The translations under genes were made by a program, and so were the position numbers. Positions 1 to 6,752 of a stretch of DNA of 13,652 nt are shown here, one piece after another. The notes beneath the pieces were generated by a model that saw only the letters and a list, made by a program, of their open reading frames with translations, did no database searches and was not told the DNA's origin. The stretch's first letter is position 1, and every line of letters begins with the position of its first letter. The stretch is from Acholeplasmataceae bacterium (GTDB taxonomy: Bacteria > Bacillota_I > Bacilli_A > Acholeplasmatales > Acholeplasmataceae): positions 1-13,652 of the forward strand of contig JALNWO010000028.1 in the NCBI GenBank assembly GCA_023230825.1, given 5' to 3'.

Positions 1-219
1 GTGCCTGTTATGCTGAAAAAAAAGTTCGGGTTCGTTGAGTTTGGCCAAATCAACCCTATCCTGTAAATCGAGGTATAAAAAATTAGGAAGGTGCCCGGAA
101 ACCATACGTGCTAAGGTAGATTTTCCGCATTGCCGCGGGCCCAAAATAGCAACGGCAGGAAATATGGAAAGATGTTCCATCAGCAAGTTTTGAGCATTGC
201 GAATAACTAATTCATGCAT
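1..219 (-). CDS. ATP-binding protein, AAA_14 type (N-terminal part, runs off the left edge)
   Basis: Only the first 73 codons are present; the frame is still open at base 1. The translation starts MHELVIRNAQNLL and has a clear Walker A P-loop, GPRQCGKST, at residues 27-35, followed by a strand ending LYLDLQD at residues 48-54. This layout (short N-terminal helix, GPRQ-x-GKS/T, then a hydrophobic strand with D-L-x-D) is typical of the AAA_14 ATPases that usually carry a C-terminal DUF4143 domain. That domain would lie outside the window. The cellular role of the family is poorly defined, and I infer only ATP binding. The ATG at 219 is favoured because a Bacteroidota-type promoter lies at 246-278, leaving a leader of about 20 bases. 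With its own promoter and higher GC, the gene does not look like part of the polysaccharide operon. Confidence 0.85.
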   Translation of the reverse strand, partial: MHELVIRNAQNLLMEHLSIFPAVAILGPRQCGKSTLARMVSGHLPNFLYLDLQDRVDLAKLNEPELFFQHNRH

Positions 220-494
220 TTTGTAAATAACATTTTCAATTTGCACAAAGATAAGCTGTTTCTCTAAGTAAAATCAAACTTTTCTGCTATTTCTTACAGA
301 CAACCACTCTAACGACACTGTTCCCTGCCAAGTAGGGACAAGCAGGTTTTTTGACGCTACTAGGTTCTGTAAAAGCAACGACTTATCAGCCTACGAAGTA
401 TTCCGATAAGCCGGAACAGGCTCTGACATCGTCAAAACAATTGATAACATGTCTGAAATGACAGGCCTCCCTCCGGCAACTATAGTGAAGATAA
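220..494. other. Gene-free stretch between the deacetylase and the ATPase
   Basis: This holds 275 bases of moderate GC between the deacetylase stop and the ATPase start. Apart from the promoter at 246-278 I see no gene, RNA or repeat. A reading frame at 391-585 overlaps the deacetylase end and has no recognisable protein character. Two short inverted repeats are present (324-346 and about 411-426), but neither makes a convincing terminator for the minus-strand genes. Confidence 0.5.
246..278 (-). promoter_or_regulatory. Bacteroidota-type sigma-70 promoter for the AAA_14 ATPase gene
   Basis: On the minus strand, TTTG (278-275) is followed by a 21-base spacer and TATCTTTG (253-246). This matches exactly the -33 TTTG and -7 TAnnTTTG elements known for the primary sigma factor of Bacteroides and Flavobacterium. 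The expected transcription start is around 240, about 20 bases upstream of the ATG at 219. This is the only gap between genes in the window where I find the full consensus in the right orientation. Confidence 0.65.
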
Positions 495-1307
495 TCACCT
501 CATCTTTACAATCACTCTCTTCACCTGATTCTTTATATTTTGCCAGACCAACTCCTTTAACCATGGTAATGGGTTGCTGTTCCATCGCTGAGGATGAAAG
601 TTGAGCATGGCTTGTTTAGGAAAGTTGCCGTCTCCAACAGCTTGGATAATATCTGCGGTAGAGTGAAACCTTAGCCGGAGGAACTCAGGATTAGTTATAG
701 GATTATCAGCAGTGGCCTTGTCGCGGACATTATATAAGTGACCATCCCAACGACGACCCGTATCAGTCAGATAAAAAATTTTATTGAAACCCATATCAAA
801 ATAGGGTTCTGCAACTATACCTAACTTCCGATAGTCGTAGCTTTTCCATAGATCGCGGTTGTCGAATCTCGAGAGTGGCGCACCCTCCATGGTGATGGTG
901 GTTACCGGTGCAAACTGACGCAGATACGCAAGGTTAGCCTGAAACCGCTCCATCGCCTTTTCGTGGTTGCCACGGCATGCTGATAAATCATCGTAATGAT
1001 ACCCGATTTCATGTCCCAAAGAAGCAACTTCACCGATCAAAACTTCATTGCTGAATTTATTACTGAACCGAAAATAATAGCTGGCTGAAATACCTAAATC
1101 ATGCTCTATAAGTGCCATACGTAACGCATTCTCATATCGTGCCTCCACGTCGTGACGAAGGATGATGAACTTATTTTGATATATATCAGGACTGTGGTAA
1201 ATAGAACCATATACCTTCTCAAAGAGTTCCGAAACCGTTATAAATAAAAAATCCTGCATCTGTAGGGTGAGCAGGAGTTGTTTATAGATGGTAAAAGTAA
1301 AATCCAT
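495..1307 (-). CDS. Polysaccharide deacetylase-like protein (CE4/NodB fold, WbmS-like)
   Basis: This 270-residue soluble protein has no signal peptide. It carries the CE4 landmarks: RHDVE at 51-55 (His52-Asp53, motif 1), GHEIGYHYDD at 98-107 (motif 2, metal-ligand histidines such as His99 and His104), a loop SRFDNRDLW at 146-154, a TDTGRRWDG segment at 181-189 and FHPQRW at 237-242. The order and spacing fit the cytoplasmic deacetylase-like proteins found in O-antigen and capsule loci (often named WbmS-like), which probably remove an acetyl group from a sugar precursor or glycan. At 139-143 it reads TMEGA; from memory, relatives have His where Glu141 stands, which may alter activity. The ATG at 1307 is chosen because an in-frame stop lies three codons upstream and the N-terminus MDFTFTIYKQLL looks family-like. 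The gene is richer in GC than the cluster to its right and is separated from it by 106 bases. The fold is secure; the substrate is unknown. Confidence 0.82.
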   Translation of the reverse strand: MDFTFTIYKQLLLTLQMQDFLFITVSELFEKVYGSIYHSPDIYQNKFIILRHDVEARYENALRMALIEHDLGISASYYFRFSNKFSNEVLIGEVASLGHEIGYHYDDLSACRGNHEKAMERFQANLAYLRQFAPVTTITMEGAPLSRFDNRDLWKSYDYRKLGIVAEPYFDMGFNKIFYLTDTGRRWDGHLYNVRDKATADNPITNPEFLRLRFHSTADIIQAVGDGNFPKQAMLNFHPQRWNSNPLPWLKELVWQNIKNQVKRVIVKMR

Positions 1308-1413
1308 TATCGTTTACTTTAAAACATACACTGTAAAGTATTATTATACAAGCTTATATCTTCTTTAGAAAATAATTAGAATTTTATATAAAACTATCTA
1401 GCTTTGTACTCGA
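1308..1413. other. AT-rich gap at the composition boundary
   Basis: These 106 bases between the last glycosyltransferase and the deacetylase are very AT-rich and contain no gene. A weak promoter-like TAAGCTTG on the minus strand (around 1350) differs from TAnnTTTG at one base and lacks a -33 TTTG at the right distance. A perfect 12-base AT palindrome near 1382-1393 has no loop and is not a terminator. A separate start for the deacetylase is possible but not shown. Confidence 0.4.
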
Positions 1414-2508
1414 TTACTTCTTTAACATTGCTAAATATACTTCTTTATATTTTTCTGATATTAAGTTCCAATCATACTCTCTTTGTAAATGCTTAAACGC
1501 CTTTTCAGCCATTTCTTGCATAGATTCTTCATGCATAAGTGAGAACGCAAGCTTCTCTGATAAATCTTCAACATCTGGAAGTTTAAAAAACAAAACTTCG
1601 TCATCATTAAAGATATCTATATTCTGGGGAATATCACTGGCAATTATTGGAACTTTTAAAGAAGCAGCTTCAAGTAACATATTTGACATTCCTTCACTAT
1701 AGGACGGAAAAACAAATACCTTTGATTTAGAAATTCTATAAAACAATTCTTCCTTACTTTTAACTAAACCAATAAAACTACAATTTAAGTTTTCAGACTT
1801 CTTAATTATTTGACGCTTATAATCTGCAACTTGATCAAGATCGCCAATTATTTGAACTTTACCTTTAAATCTAATACTATTTAAAGCATCTAATAATAAA
1901 TGTAATCCTTTAAGATAAATAATTCGGGCAGCTGAGAATGTAATATCAAATTCCTCTTCAAGGCTATGTAATTCATTATTTTCATTAAACTCAACACCAT
2001 TTGGTATGAAGATGACCTTCCTGTTACATTTACCTTTAAGTTTATCTATGCTCCCCTTTTCAACAGTTATTATTACATTGGAAAACGCCAAGCCTGACCA
2101 TTGAAAAATTTTAAAAAAACAAGTATCTAGACTATTCCATTTATTATCTCCTTTATAATTCATTCCTCTAACATTAAGAATAACCGGATAACGTAATCTT
2201 AAGAAAGGAATCAAAAAACCAGCAGCTAAATGATTTACATGAATTAGATCATATCTTCCTAAAAATAAAGCATGTAGCATTGACTTTACATAATATAGAA
2301 ATGTTGAGATTTTTTTACTTTTATAGGATTTGAATATTATTTGTTTTAGACCTTGATATTCATTTAATGAAGCATGAGAACTTATTGCATATACTGTTAT
2401 GTCATATTCACCGCTTAAATAGGTAAATATTGCTTCATTAGCCCTTGCCGCACCACCCCATGCCGGAAACCCTTTTGCGCCTAATACAGCAATCTTTTTT
2501 TTCTTCAT
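1414..2508 (-). CDS. Glycosyltransferase, GT4-type (GT-B fold)
   Basis: This 364-residue protein of normal GT4 length should transfer a sugar from a nucleotide donor to the growing lipid-linked repeat unit at the inner face of the inner membrane. The N-terminal Rossmann half opens with KIAVLGAKGFPAWGGA (residues 5-20), whose GG pair lies in the donor/acceptor loop. The link IPNGVEF is at 168-174. The C-terminal half has the GT4 signature SEGMSNMLLEAASLKVPII (271-289), with Glu272 and Glu280 forming an intact E-x7-E motif that contacts the donor nucleotide. There is no signal peptide or membrane span. It starts one base after the stop of the adenylate-forming ligase, so the two are probably translated together, and it is the last gene of the low-GC cluster. 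Donor and acceptor sugars cannot be told from sequence. Confidence 0.92.
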   Translation of the reverse strand: MKKKKIAVLGAKGFPAWGGAARANEAIFTYLSGEYDITVYAISSHASLNEYQGLKQIIFKSYKSKKISTFLYYVKSMLHALFLGRYDLIHVNHLAAGFLIPFLRLRYPVILNVRGMNYKGDNKWNSLDTCFFKIFQWSGLAFSNVIITVEKGSIDKLKGKCNRKVIFIPNGVEFNENNELHSLEEEFDITFSAARIIYLKGLHLLLDALNSIRFKGKVQIIGDLDQVADYKRQIIKKSENLNCSFIGLVKSKEELFYRISKSKVFVFPSYSEGMSNMLLEAASLKVPIIASDIPQNIDIFNDDEVLFFKLPDVEDLSEKLAFSLMHEESMQEMAEKAFKHLQREYDWNLISEKYKEVYLAMLKK

Positions 2509-2509
2509 C

Positions 2510-3859
2510 TTAGAATGGTAGAATAATCGACTTATCTCTTATTAAATATCTCCTTTTACCAGACTTTGTGAGAGGGATATCCTTCAAAATTTCTATTTCA
2601 ACTTTTGTATCCAAACCTATGTATTTTTGCCAGTAACTTAATATTCTATTTTCCTCTTTTTTATCAAATATTTCATTAACAACCAGACGTATGATTATTA
2701 GGTCGCGGTATTTTTGATAAATTTGGTATTGATCTACTGAAGCTACTTCAGGAAACCATCCATCAAATTGTACATCTATAAGAAACTTTCCACTTGGTGT
2801 TATCAAAAAGTCACTATCTCTTCCGTCGATTTTAGATATAGTCATAAGATTTCTACCGCAACTACATTCTTCAGTACCTTTTGTGACAATATCCTGCGTG
2901 TCATACCTGATAAAAGGAACTGCAAGATTTTGCAAATCTGTGGTAATCAAATACCCCTTTTCTCCATAATTCACTTCTTTTCCTTTAGAGGTAATCTCGG
3001 TGATTGCATATTCAACTGATGAGTGAAAGGATTCACGATTTTCACATTGAGATACATTTGCCCCTCCCTCGCATCTATAGGCATCGTAAATAGGTACACC
3101 AAAAACTGATTCAATACGGTCTCTTGTACTCTTACGTAAAGTGCTTCCTGTAGTTGTCAGAGCATGTGGGGTGTATACATCAAGATTATTTGCCTTTATA
3201 TAATTAGAAAGAAAAAGCATTTGATCTGGATAACCCCGTATAATTTTCGGTTTATAAGAATTTATTGATTTAACGATTAATTTAAAGTATTCTTCATTTA
3301 GCTCTTTAGCTGGCAGATACTTACTATTGTTTAGAAAATCTTGGATTTGTTTTGTTTTTGATCTGTCATATTGACTTATTTTAACGTATCTATCGCCTAA
3401 TTGATATCCCATCCAATACCAAGCTCTGATAGCGCAGGCTAAGTTAAATCCATAAGCGTAATTCGTTGTGTAATACTTTAAAGGCTCACCAGTCGAACCC
3501 GAAGAGCTTGCATGAACTAATTTATTATTGCGAATATTTTTAGCGATTAAATCTCCGCTTTTAATATTTTTTCTAATTATTTCTTTTGTTAAAATTGGTA
3601 TTTTTTTAAGGTCTTCCTTGCATTTTATTTCGTCAGGGCTAATATCATTTTTATAGAAAAGGTCTTTGTAATAAGGAACATTTCGATAGGCATGCTTAAC
3701 TAATTCTTTAAGCTTTAAATTTTGATAATTAACTAACTGGTCTTTAGACCACCATTGACTTAACATTAAAAATTTCAGGCTAGAAGCTACTGACTGCTTC
3801 ATAAATAGATCACCTAAAGGCAATGCGATTTTTTCAGCAAAAATATTCGAAGGATTCAT
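2510..3859 (-). CDS. Adenylate-forming ligase, PaaK/CapK-like (phenylacetate-CoA ligase family)
   Basis: At 449 residues it matches the PaaK family. The ATP loop SSSGSTGEP is at 118-126, the adenine-region YRCEGG at 261-266, the ribose-binding PFIRYDTQD at 315-323, a CSCGR pair at 332-336, the hinge GRDSDFL at 346-352, and the C-terminal TKSGKRR at 431-437, whose Lys435 fits the catalytic lysine of the A10 motif. All parts needed for activating a carboxylate as acyl-AMP are present. True PaaK makes phenylacetyl-CoA, but homologues in polysaccharide loci (often called CapK) lack a settled substrate. I infer activation of an acid or amino acid used to decorate the glycan. The ATG overlaps the stop of the CapA-like gene by four bases (ATGA), which implies translational coupling and fixes the start. 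Confidence 0.88.
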   Translation of the reverse strand: MNPSNIFAEKIALPLGDLFMKQSVASSLKFLMLSQWWSKDQLVNYQNLKLKELVKHAYRNVPYYKDLFYKNDISPDEIKCKEDLKKIPILTKEIIRKNIKSGDLIAKNIRNNKLVHASSSGSTGEPLKYYTTNYAYGFNLACAIRAWYWMGYQLGDRYVKISQYDRSKTKQIQDFLNNSKYLPAKELNEEYFKLIVKSINSYKPKIIRGYPDQMLFLSNYIKANNLDVYTPHALTTTGSTLRKSTRDRIESVFGVPIYDAYRCEGGANVSQCENRESFHSSVEYAITEITSKGKEVNYGEKGYLITTDLQNLAVPFIRYDTQDIVTKGTEECSCGRNLMTISKIDGRDSDFLITPSGKFLIDVQFDGWFPEVASVDQYQIYQKYRDLIIIRLVVNEIFDKKEENRILSYWQKYIGLDTKVEIEILKDIPLTKSGKRRYLIRDKSIILPF

Positions 3860-4887
3860 AAATTAGGATTTACATTCTTGTTTTTTAATTTTCTGAGAAT
3901 TTTATAGTAGTATTTCACCTTTATATAATAGATTAACCATAGAAAATAATTTGACTTAATGTACTTAAAAAATAAGTTTCTTTGATTTAGTAACTTAAAA
4001 CTGCTTTTATCTATAATGATAAATTCATCGGCATTCCTTATTGGAATAATCTCTATGTTATATTTATTTTTACTAAAAACTACATTTAAGATAATGGAAT
4101 TGACTCTTCTTTTTCGATCGAGCTTTTTTAATACCCCGTCAGATATAAAATCAGAAAAGCAAAAATTTCCTAAACTATAAAATATATATTTATTCTTATA
4201 AATCTCATAAGGTTGTAAAGTATGAGAATGATGACCAATAATGATATCAGCGCCATAATCGATTATTTTTCTGGCAATTTCTGGCTGATCATAATCAGGA
4301 TAATTACCTCCTTCTAAACGTCCCCCCCAATGCAAAAGAATGACAACATGATCCACCTTGTTTTTAAACTTAATGATATCCTCACTTACCTTTTGTAAAC
4401 TAAAATAGTTCAAGTGTATTTCCGTATTATTGGGCAAGTTAGGGTTTGTGTCATGTGTTACATAATTTAGAAAACAAAAACTAATATCATTGATGACTTT
4501 AACTAAGGGTTCCGCAGCTCTATTTTCTGATAAACCAGCACCTATGAAATCTATCTTTGATTCTTTGAGAAAAGCGGTAGTTTTAAGGTATCCATCATAT
4601 AAATTGTCATAGACATGGTTGTGCGCTAATGTAGCCAAACCAATATTCAAAGTTTTTAGGTAATTTAATGTTTGCGTCTTTGTTTTAAGTCTCGGCTTCT
4701 TTGCCAGGTTTTCTCCTTGGTCTCCTTCGCTAACGCATTCTAAATTTCCTACAACAAGATGGCTTGATAAAAGAATTGGCTCAACCGCACTAAATGGGTT
4801 AATTCCACTGCTATAATATTCATTATACTTGCCAACAAAAGCAATATCCCCGAGAAATGAAATCGTAGTTAGATTATTCATATGCAT
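3856..4887 (-). CDS. CapA-like metallophosphatase (PGA_cap family)
   Basis: This 343-residue protein has the calcineurin-like metallophosphatase fold typical of CapA/PgsA. Metal-site motifs run in order: FLGD at 11-14, GNLE at 47-50, HNHVYD at 89-94, LLHWGGR at 184-190, GHHSH at 218-222 and SLGNF at 238-242. In Bacillus, CapA is needed for poly-gamma-glutamate capsule, is membrane-anchored and has an outside domain. Here there is no N-terminal anchor or signal peptide, so it is probably cytoplasmic. A C-terminal tail (about 305-335) rich in aromatic and basic residues may lie on the membrane. No poly-glutamate synthase (CapB/CapC) is in view, so a poly-glutamate role is unlikely. Its four-base overlap with the PaaK-like ligase points to a joint step, perhaps acyl or phospho modification of the repeat unit. 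A second ATG two codons in (4881) is an alternative start. Confidence 0.88.
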   Translation of the reverse strand: MHMNNLTTISFLGDIAFVGKYNEYYSSGINPFSAVEPILLSSHLVVGNLECVSEGDQGENLAKKPRLKTKTQTLNYLKTLNIGLATLAHNHVYDNLYDGYLKTTAFLKESKIDFIGAGLSENRAAEPLVKVINDISFCFLNYVTHDTNPNLPNNTEIHLNYFSLQKVSEDIIKFKNKVDHVVILLHWGGRLEGGNYPDYDQPEIARKIIDYGADIIIGHHSHTLQPYEIYKNKYIFYSLGNFCFSDFISDGVLKKLDRKRRVNSIILNVVFSKNKYNIEIIPIRNADEFIIIDKSSFKLLNQRNLFFKYIKSNYFLWLIYYIKVKYYYKILRKLKNKNVNPNL

Positions 4888-4891
4888 ATTA

Positions 4892-6064
4892 TTATCCTAA
4901 AATGAAGGATGATAGCTTATCACCATAGTTTATGTAATCAAATTTTTCTTTGCACAATAACCGCCCCTGAACCCCCATTTCATCTATTTCAATTTTGTTT
5001 GCAATTGAAAAGGACATCAATTTGCTGTATAATTCAACATTATATTTTTCAGCCACTAATGCATTTTCCTTATTTTTAAGATAAAAGGAAACCTCACCCC
5101 AATTATTGGTTATTATAGGGCGCCCAGAAGCCAAGTACTCTGCAATTTTATGAGGAAATCTTGATTGATCCTGAACAGTTTCCCGTAATGGTATTAGCAG
5201 AGCTCTTGCTGACTTATACTTTTGAATCAATTCAGTGTATGACAATTCAGAAAAGAATTTTACTTGTTGGAGAACAGGATTACTCCGGCATTTCTTTTCA
5301 AGACCTTTAATTTCATTTTTATCCCCATGAATTACTAAGTGCAGCTCAATATCAATATTTTGAGAACATTTTTGAAGAAAATGGCTATAAGAGTCAAGAA
5401 TAAAATTGATTACATCAGCATATCCAATGTTTCCGCAATAAAGAAAATAATCTGAAAAGGTATTCTGTGGTTTAATTTTAGAAATAGACTCATAATCTGT
5501 TAAAACAGGAAGTAAAAGGATGTCTTCCTGCTTCTTGAATAAAAACATCTCTTTAGCTATTGCATTACTTATCGGCATTACTTTTTTAATAATCCGTGTA
5601 GCAATTTTATCAAAAAGAAATGAATTTAATCTATGTAAATAATTACTTTTTTTCGAAACAGCGATATGCCATTCCATCATACTGATAATTATTTCAAATT
5701 TAAATATTAGTGAAAAAATGTAATATAAACTAAAGATGGGAAAAGATAAATAAGATAAAATTAAGTATCTCTTCTCATATTCTCGGCTATCATTATAAAG
5801 GAAGAAAAATTCTTTGAATAGTGCATTAATCCAGTTAATTTTCTTTGGAGAGTTATTTAGGAAACGATAGCTTACATTGTCATGATTTCCCAAATTCGTT
5901 CCACTAGCTACATTAGTTTTGTAATATCTTTTTGAATAAAAAAATGAACGAAAACCAAAGGGAAAAAGTGATTTAGCAATCAAAGCATTTTTGTTATTTC
6001 TTGCTGAAATAATTTCAGGGAAACCTTCGGAATATATGTATATATAATATTTACTTTGAATCAT
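4892..6064 (-). CDS. Glycosyltransferase, GT4-like
   Basis: This 390-residue GT-B protein opens with a strand and a loop, IYIYSEGFPEII (8-19). The C-terminal Rossmann half starts near FLYCGNIGY (207-215) and contains the donor-site stretch SRFPHKIAEYLASGRPII (301-318). This is the RFPxK-x-x-EYLASG form found in many GT4 enzymes of exopolysaccharide loci. The second Glu (309) is kept, but the first position of E-x7-E is Ser301. A hydrophobic segment near 103-122 could be a membrane-contacting helix in the N-terminal half. Its ATG lies within the 3' end of the upstream acyltransferase (14-base overlap) and its stop is four bases before the CapA-like start. It probably adds one sugar of the repeat unit; specificity is unknown. 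Confidence 0.88.
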   Translation of the reverse strand: MIQSKYYIYIYSEGFPEIISARNNKNALIAKSLFPFGFRSFFYSKRYYKTNVASGTNLGNHDNVSYRFLNNSPKKINWINALFKEFFFLYNDSREYEKRYLILSYLSFPIFSLYYIFSLIFKFEIIISMMEWHIAVSKKSNYLHRLNSFLFDKIATRIIKKVMPISNAIAKEMFLFKKQEDILLLPVLTDYESISKIKPQNTFSDYFLYCGNIGYADVINFILDSYSHFLQKCSQNIDIELHLVIHGDKNEIKGLEKKCRSNPVLQQVKFFSELSYTELIQKYKSARALLIPLRETVQDQSRFPHKIAEYLASGRPIITNNWGEVSFYLKNKENALVAEKYNVELYSKLMSFSIANKIEIDEMGVQGRLLCKEKFDYINYGDKLSSFILG

Positions 6065-6665
6065 TTGTAATATTTTTGATTACACTGCACGGATTACCTG
6101 CAGCAATAACATTAGGAGGAATACTTTTTGTTACAACACTATTGGCTCCAATAACACTGTTTTTGCCAATTGTTACACCTTTTAACACAACAGAGTTTAC
6201 CCCGAGCCAAACATTGTCTTCTATAATAATTGGCTTTGGAGTACTACTTCTGTAATCATCTAAATGCCAATCAGAATCTGTAATCAATGTATTAGCTCCA
6301 CAACGAACGTTGTTCCCTATTATGATCTTTGAAAAGGCCCCTATTACAGTACCACTAAATCCACAATTATTTCCAATCATCAAAGTTGCTCCTACTAATT
6401 GTGTTGATAGGATACATCTTCTATTCACTCCAATAAGATTTGACACTTCTCCAGAACGAAAAACAGCATTCTTACCGATTACAATTAAGGAGTTTGGAAA
6501 TCGAACAAAGGAGGTAAAGCCATAAAATCGAGTGTTATGCCCAAATTTTATTCCTTTTAACATCAATAAAATCCGTAGAATAAAGGTAGAATATACACAA
6601 ATTAGCTTAAGAAATAACTTACGAACTACTATAAAAAAAATAGCTTGTTGGTCTGACAGATTCAC
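6051..6665 (-). CDS. Hexapeptide-repeat acyltransferase (left-handed beta-helix, WcaF/Maa-like)
   Basis: This 204-residue protein has repeated [LIV]-G-x4 turns from about residue 60 to 180 (for example VIGKNAV, MIGNNC, IIGNNV, TIGKNS, VIGANS), which build a left-handed beta-helix. The putative catalytic His134 lies in TDSDWHLDD (129-137), and the C-terminus has the usual AAGNPCSVIK (188-197). Such enzymes usually move an acetyl group from acetyl-CoA to a sugar hydroxyl, so I infer O-acetylation of the repeat unit or a precursor. Residues 10-38 are hydrophobic and basic, as in membrane-associated relatives. The start at 6665 is a GTG; no ATG lies upstream before an in-frame stop, and the first internal ATG (codon 35) would remove this N-terminal part. 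An eight-base T run falls in codons 9-12. The 3' end overlaps the next gene by 14 bases. Confidence 0.88.
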   Translation of the reverse strand: MNLSDQQAIFFIVVRKLFLKLICVYSTFILRILLMLKGIKFGHNTRFYGFTSFVRFPNSLIVIGKNAVFRSGEVSNLIGVNRRCILSTQLVGATLMIGNNCGFSGTVIGAFSKIIIGNNVRCGANTLITDSDWHLDDYRSSTPKPIIIEDNVWLGVNSVVLKGVTIGKNSVIGANSVVTKSIPPNVIAAGNPCSVIKNITNDSK

Positions 6666-6720
6666 TTTAAGTTTTGTTTAATATTTCTTACTGAAATAGG
6701 TTAAAAAATATTTAATTTTA

Positions 6721-6752
6721 CTTAAATATAATATTCTTTTTATTATTTTAAG
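6721..6752 (-). terminator. AT-rich hairpin just after the wzy stop codon (possible attenuator)
   Basis: The arms 6721-6733 and 6741-6752 are complementary over 12 pairs with one bulged base, around a seven-base loop. The hairpin starts at the base directly after the polymerase stop codon. Only the outermost pair is G-C, so it is weak. On the minus strand a six-T run follows about 10 bases further on, which is too far for a classical terminator. It might lower readthrough or protect the 3' end of the upstream message. Confidence 0.3.

Noticed and set aside
324..352. Stem CCTGC/GCAGG followed by six T on the plus strand, terminator-like
   Set aside because: The stem is only five pairs with a 13-base loop, and there is no plus-strand gene upstream to terminate; on the minus strand it has no trailing T run.
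391..585. A 64-codon minus-strand frame overlapping the end of the deacetylase gene
   Set aside because: It overlaps a well-supported gene in another frame and has no recognisable domain or protein-like pattern.
1340..1393. Possible promoter (TAAGCTTG) and AT palindrome before the deacetylase
   Set aside because: It has one mismatch in the -7 element, no -33 TTTG at the right distance, and the palindrome has no loop; such matches are expected by chance in AT-rich DNA.
2510..3859. Phenylacetate degradation role for the PaaK-like protein
   Set aside because: No paa catabolic genes are near, while PaaK-like ligases are common in polysaccharide clusters; the substrate is left open.
3856..4887. 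Poly-gamma-glutamate capsule synthesis suggested by the CapA-like protein
   Set aside because: No CapB, CapC or CapE homologue is present, the protein lacks the usual anchor, and the surroundings are a Wzx/Wzy polysaccharide locus.
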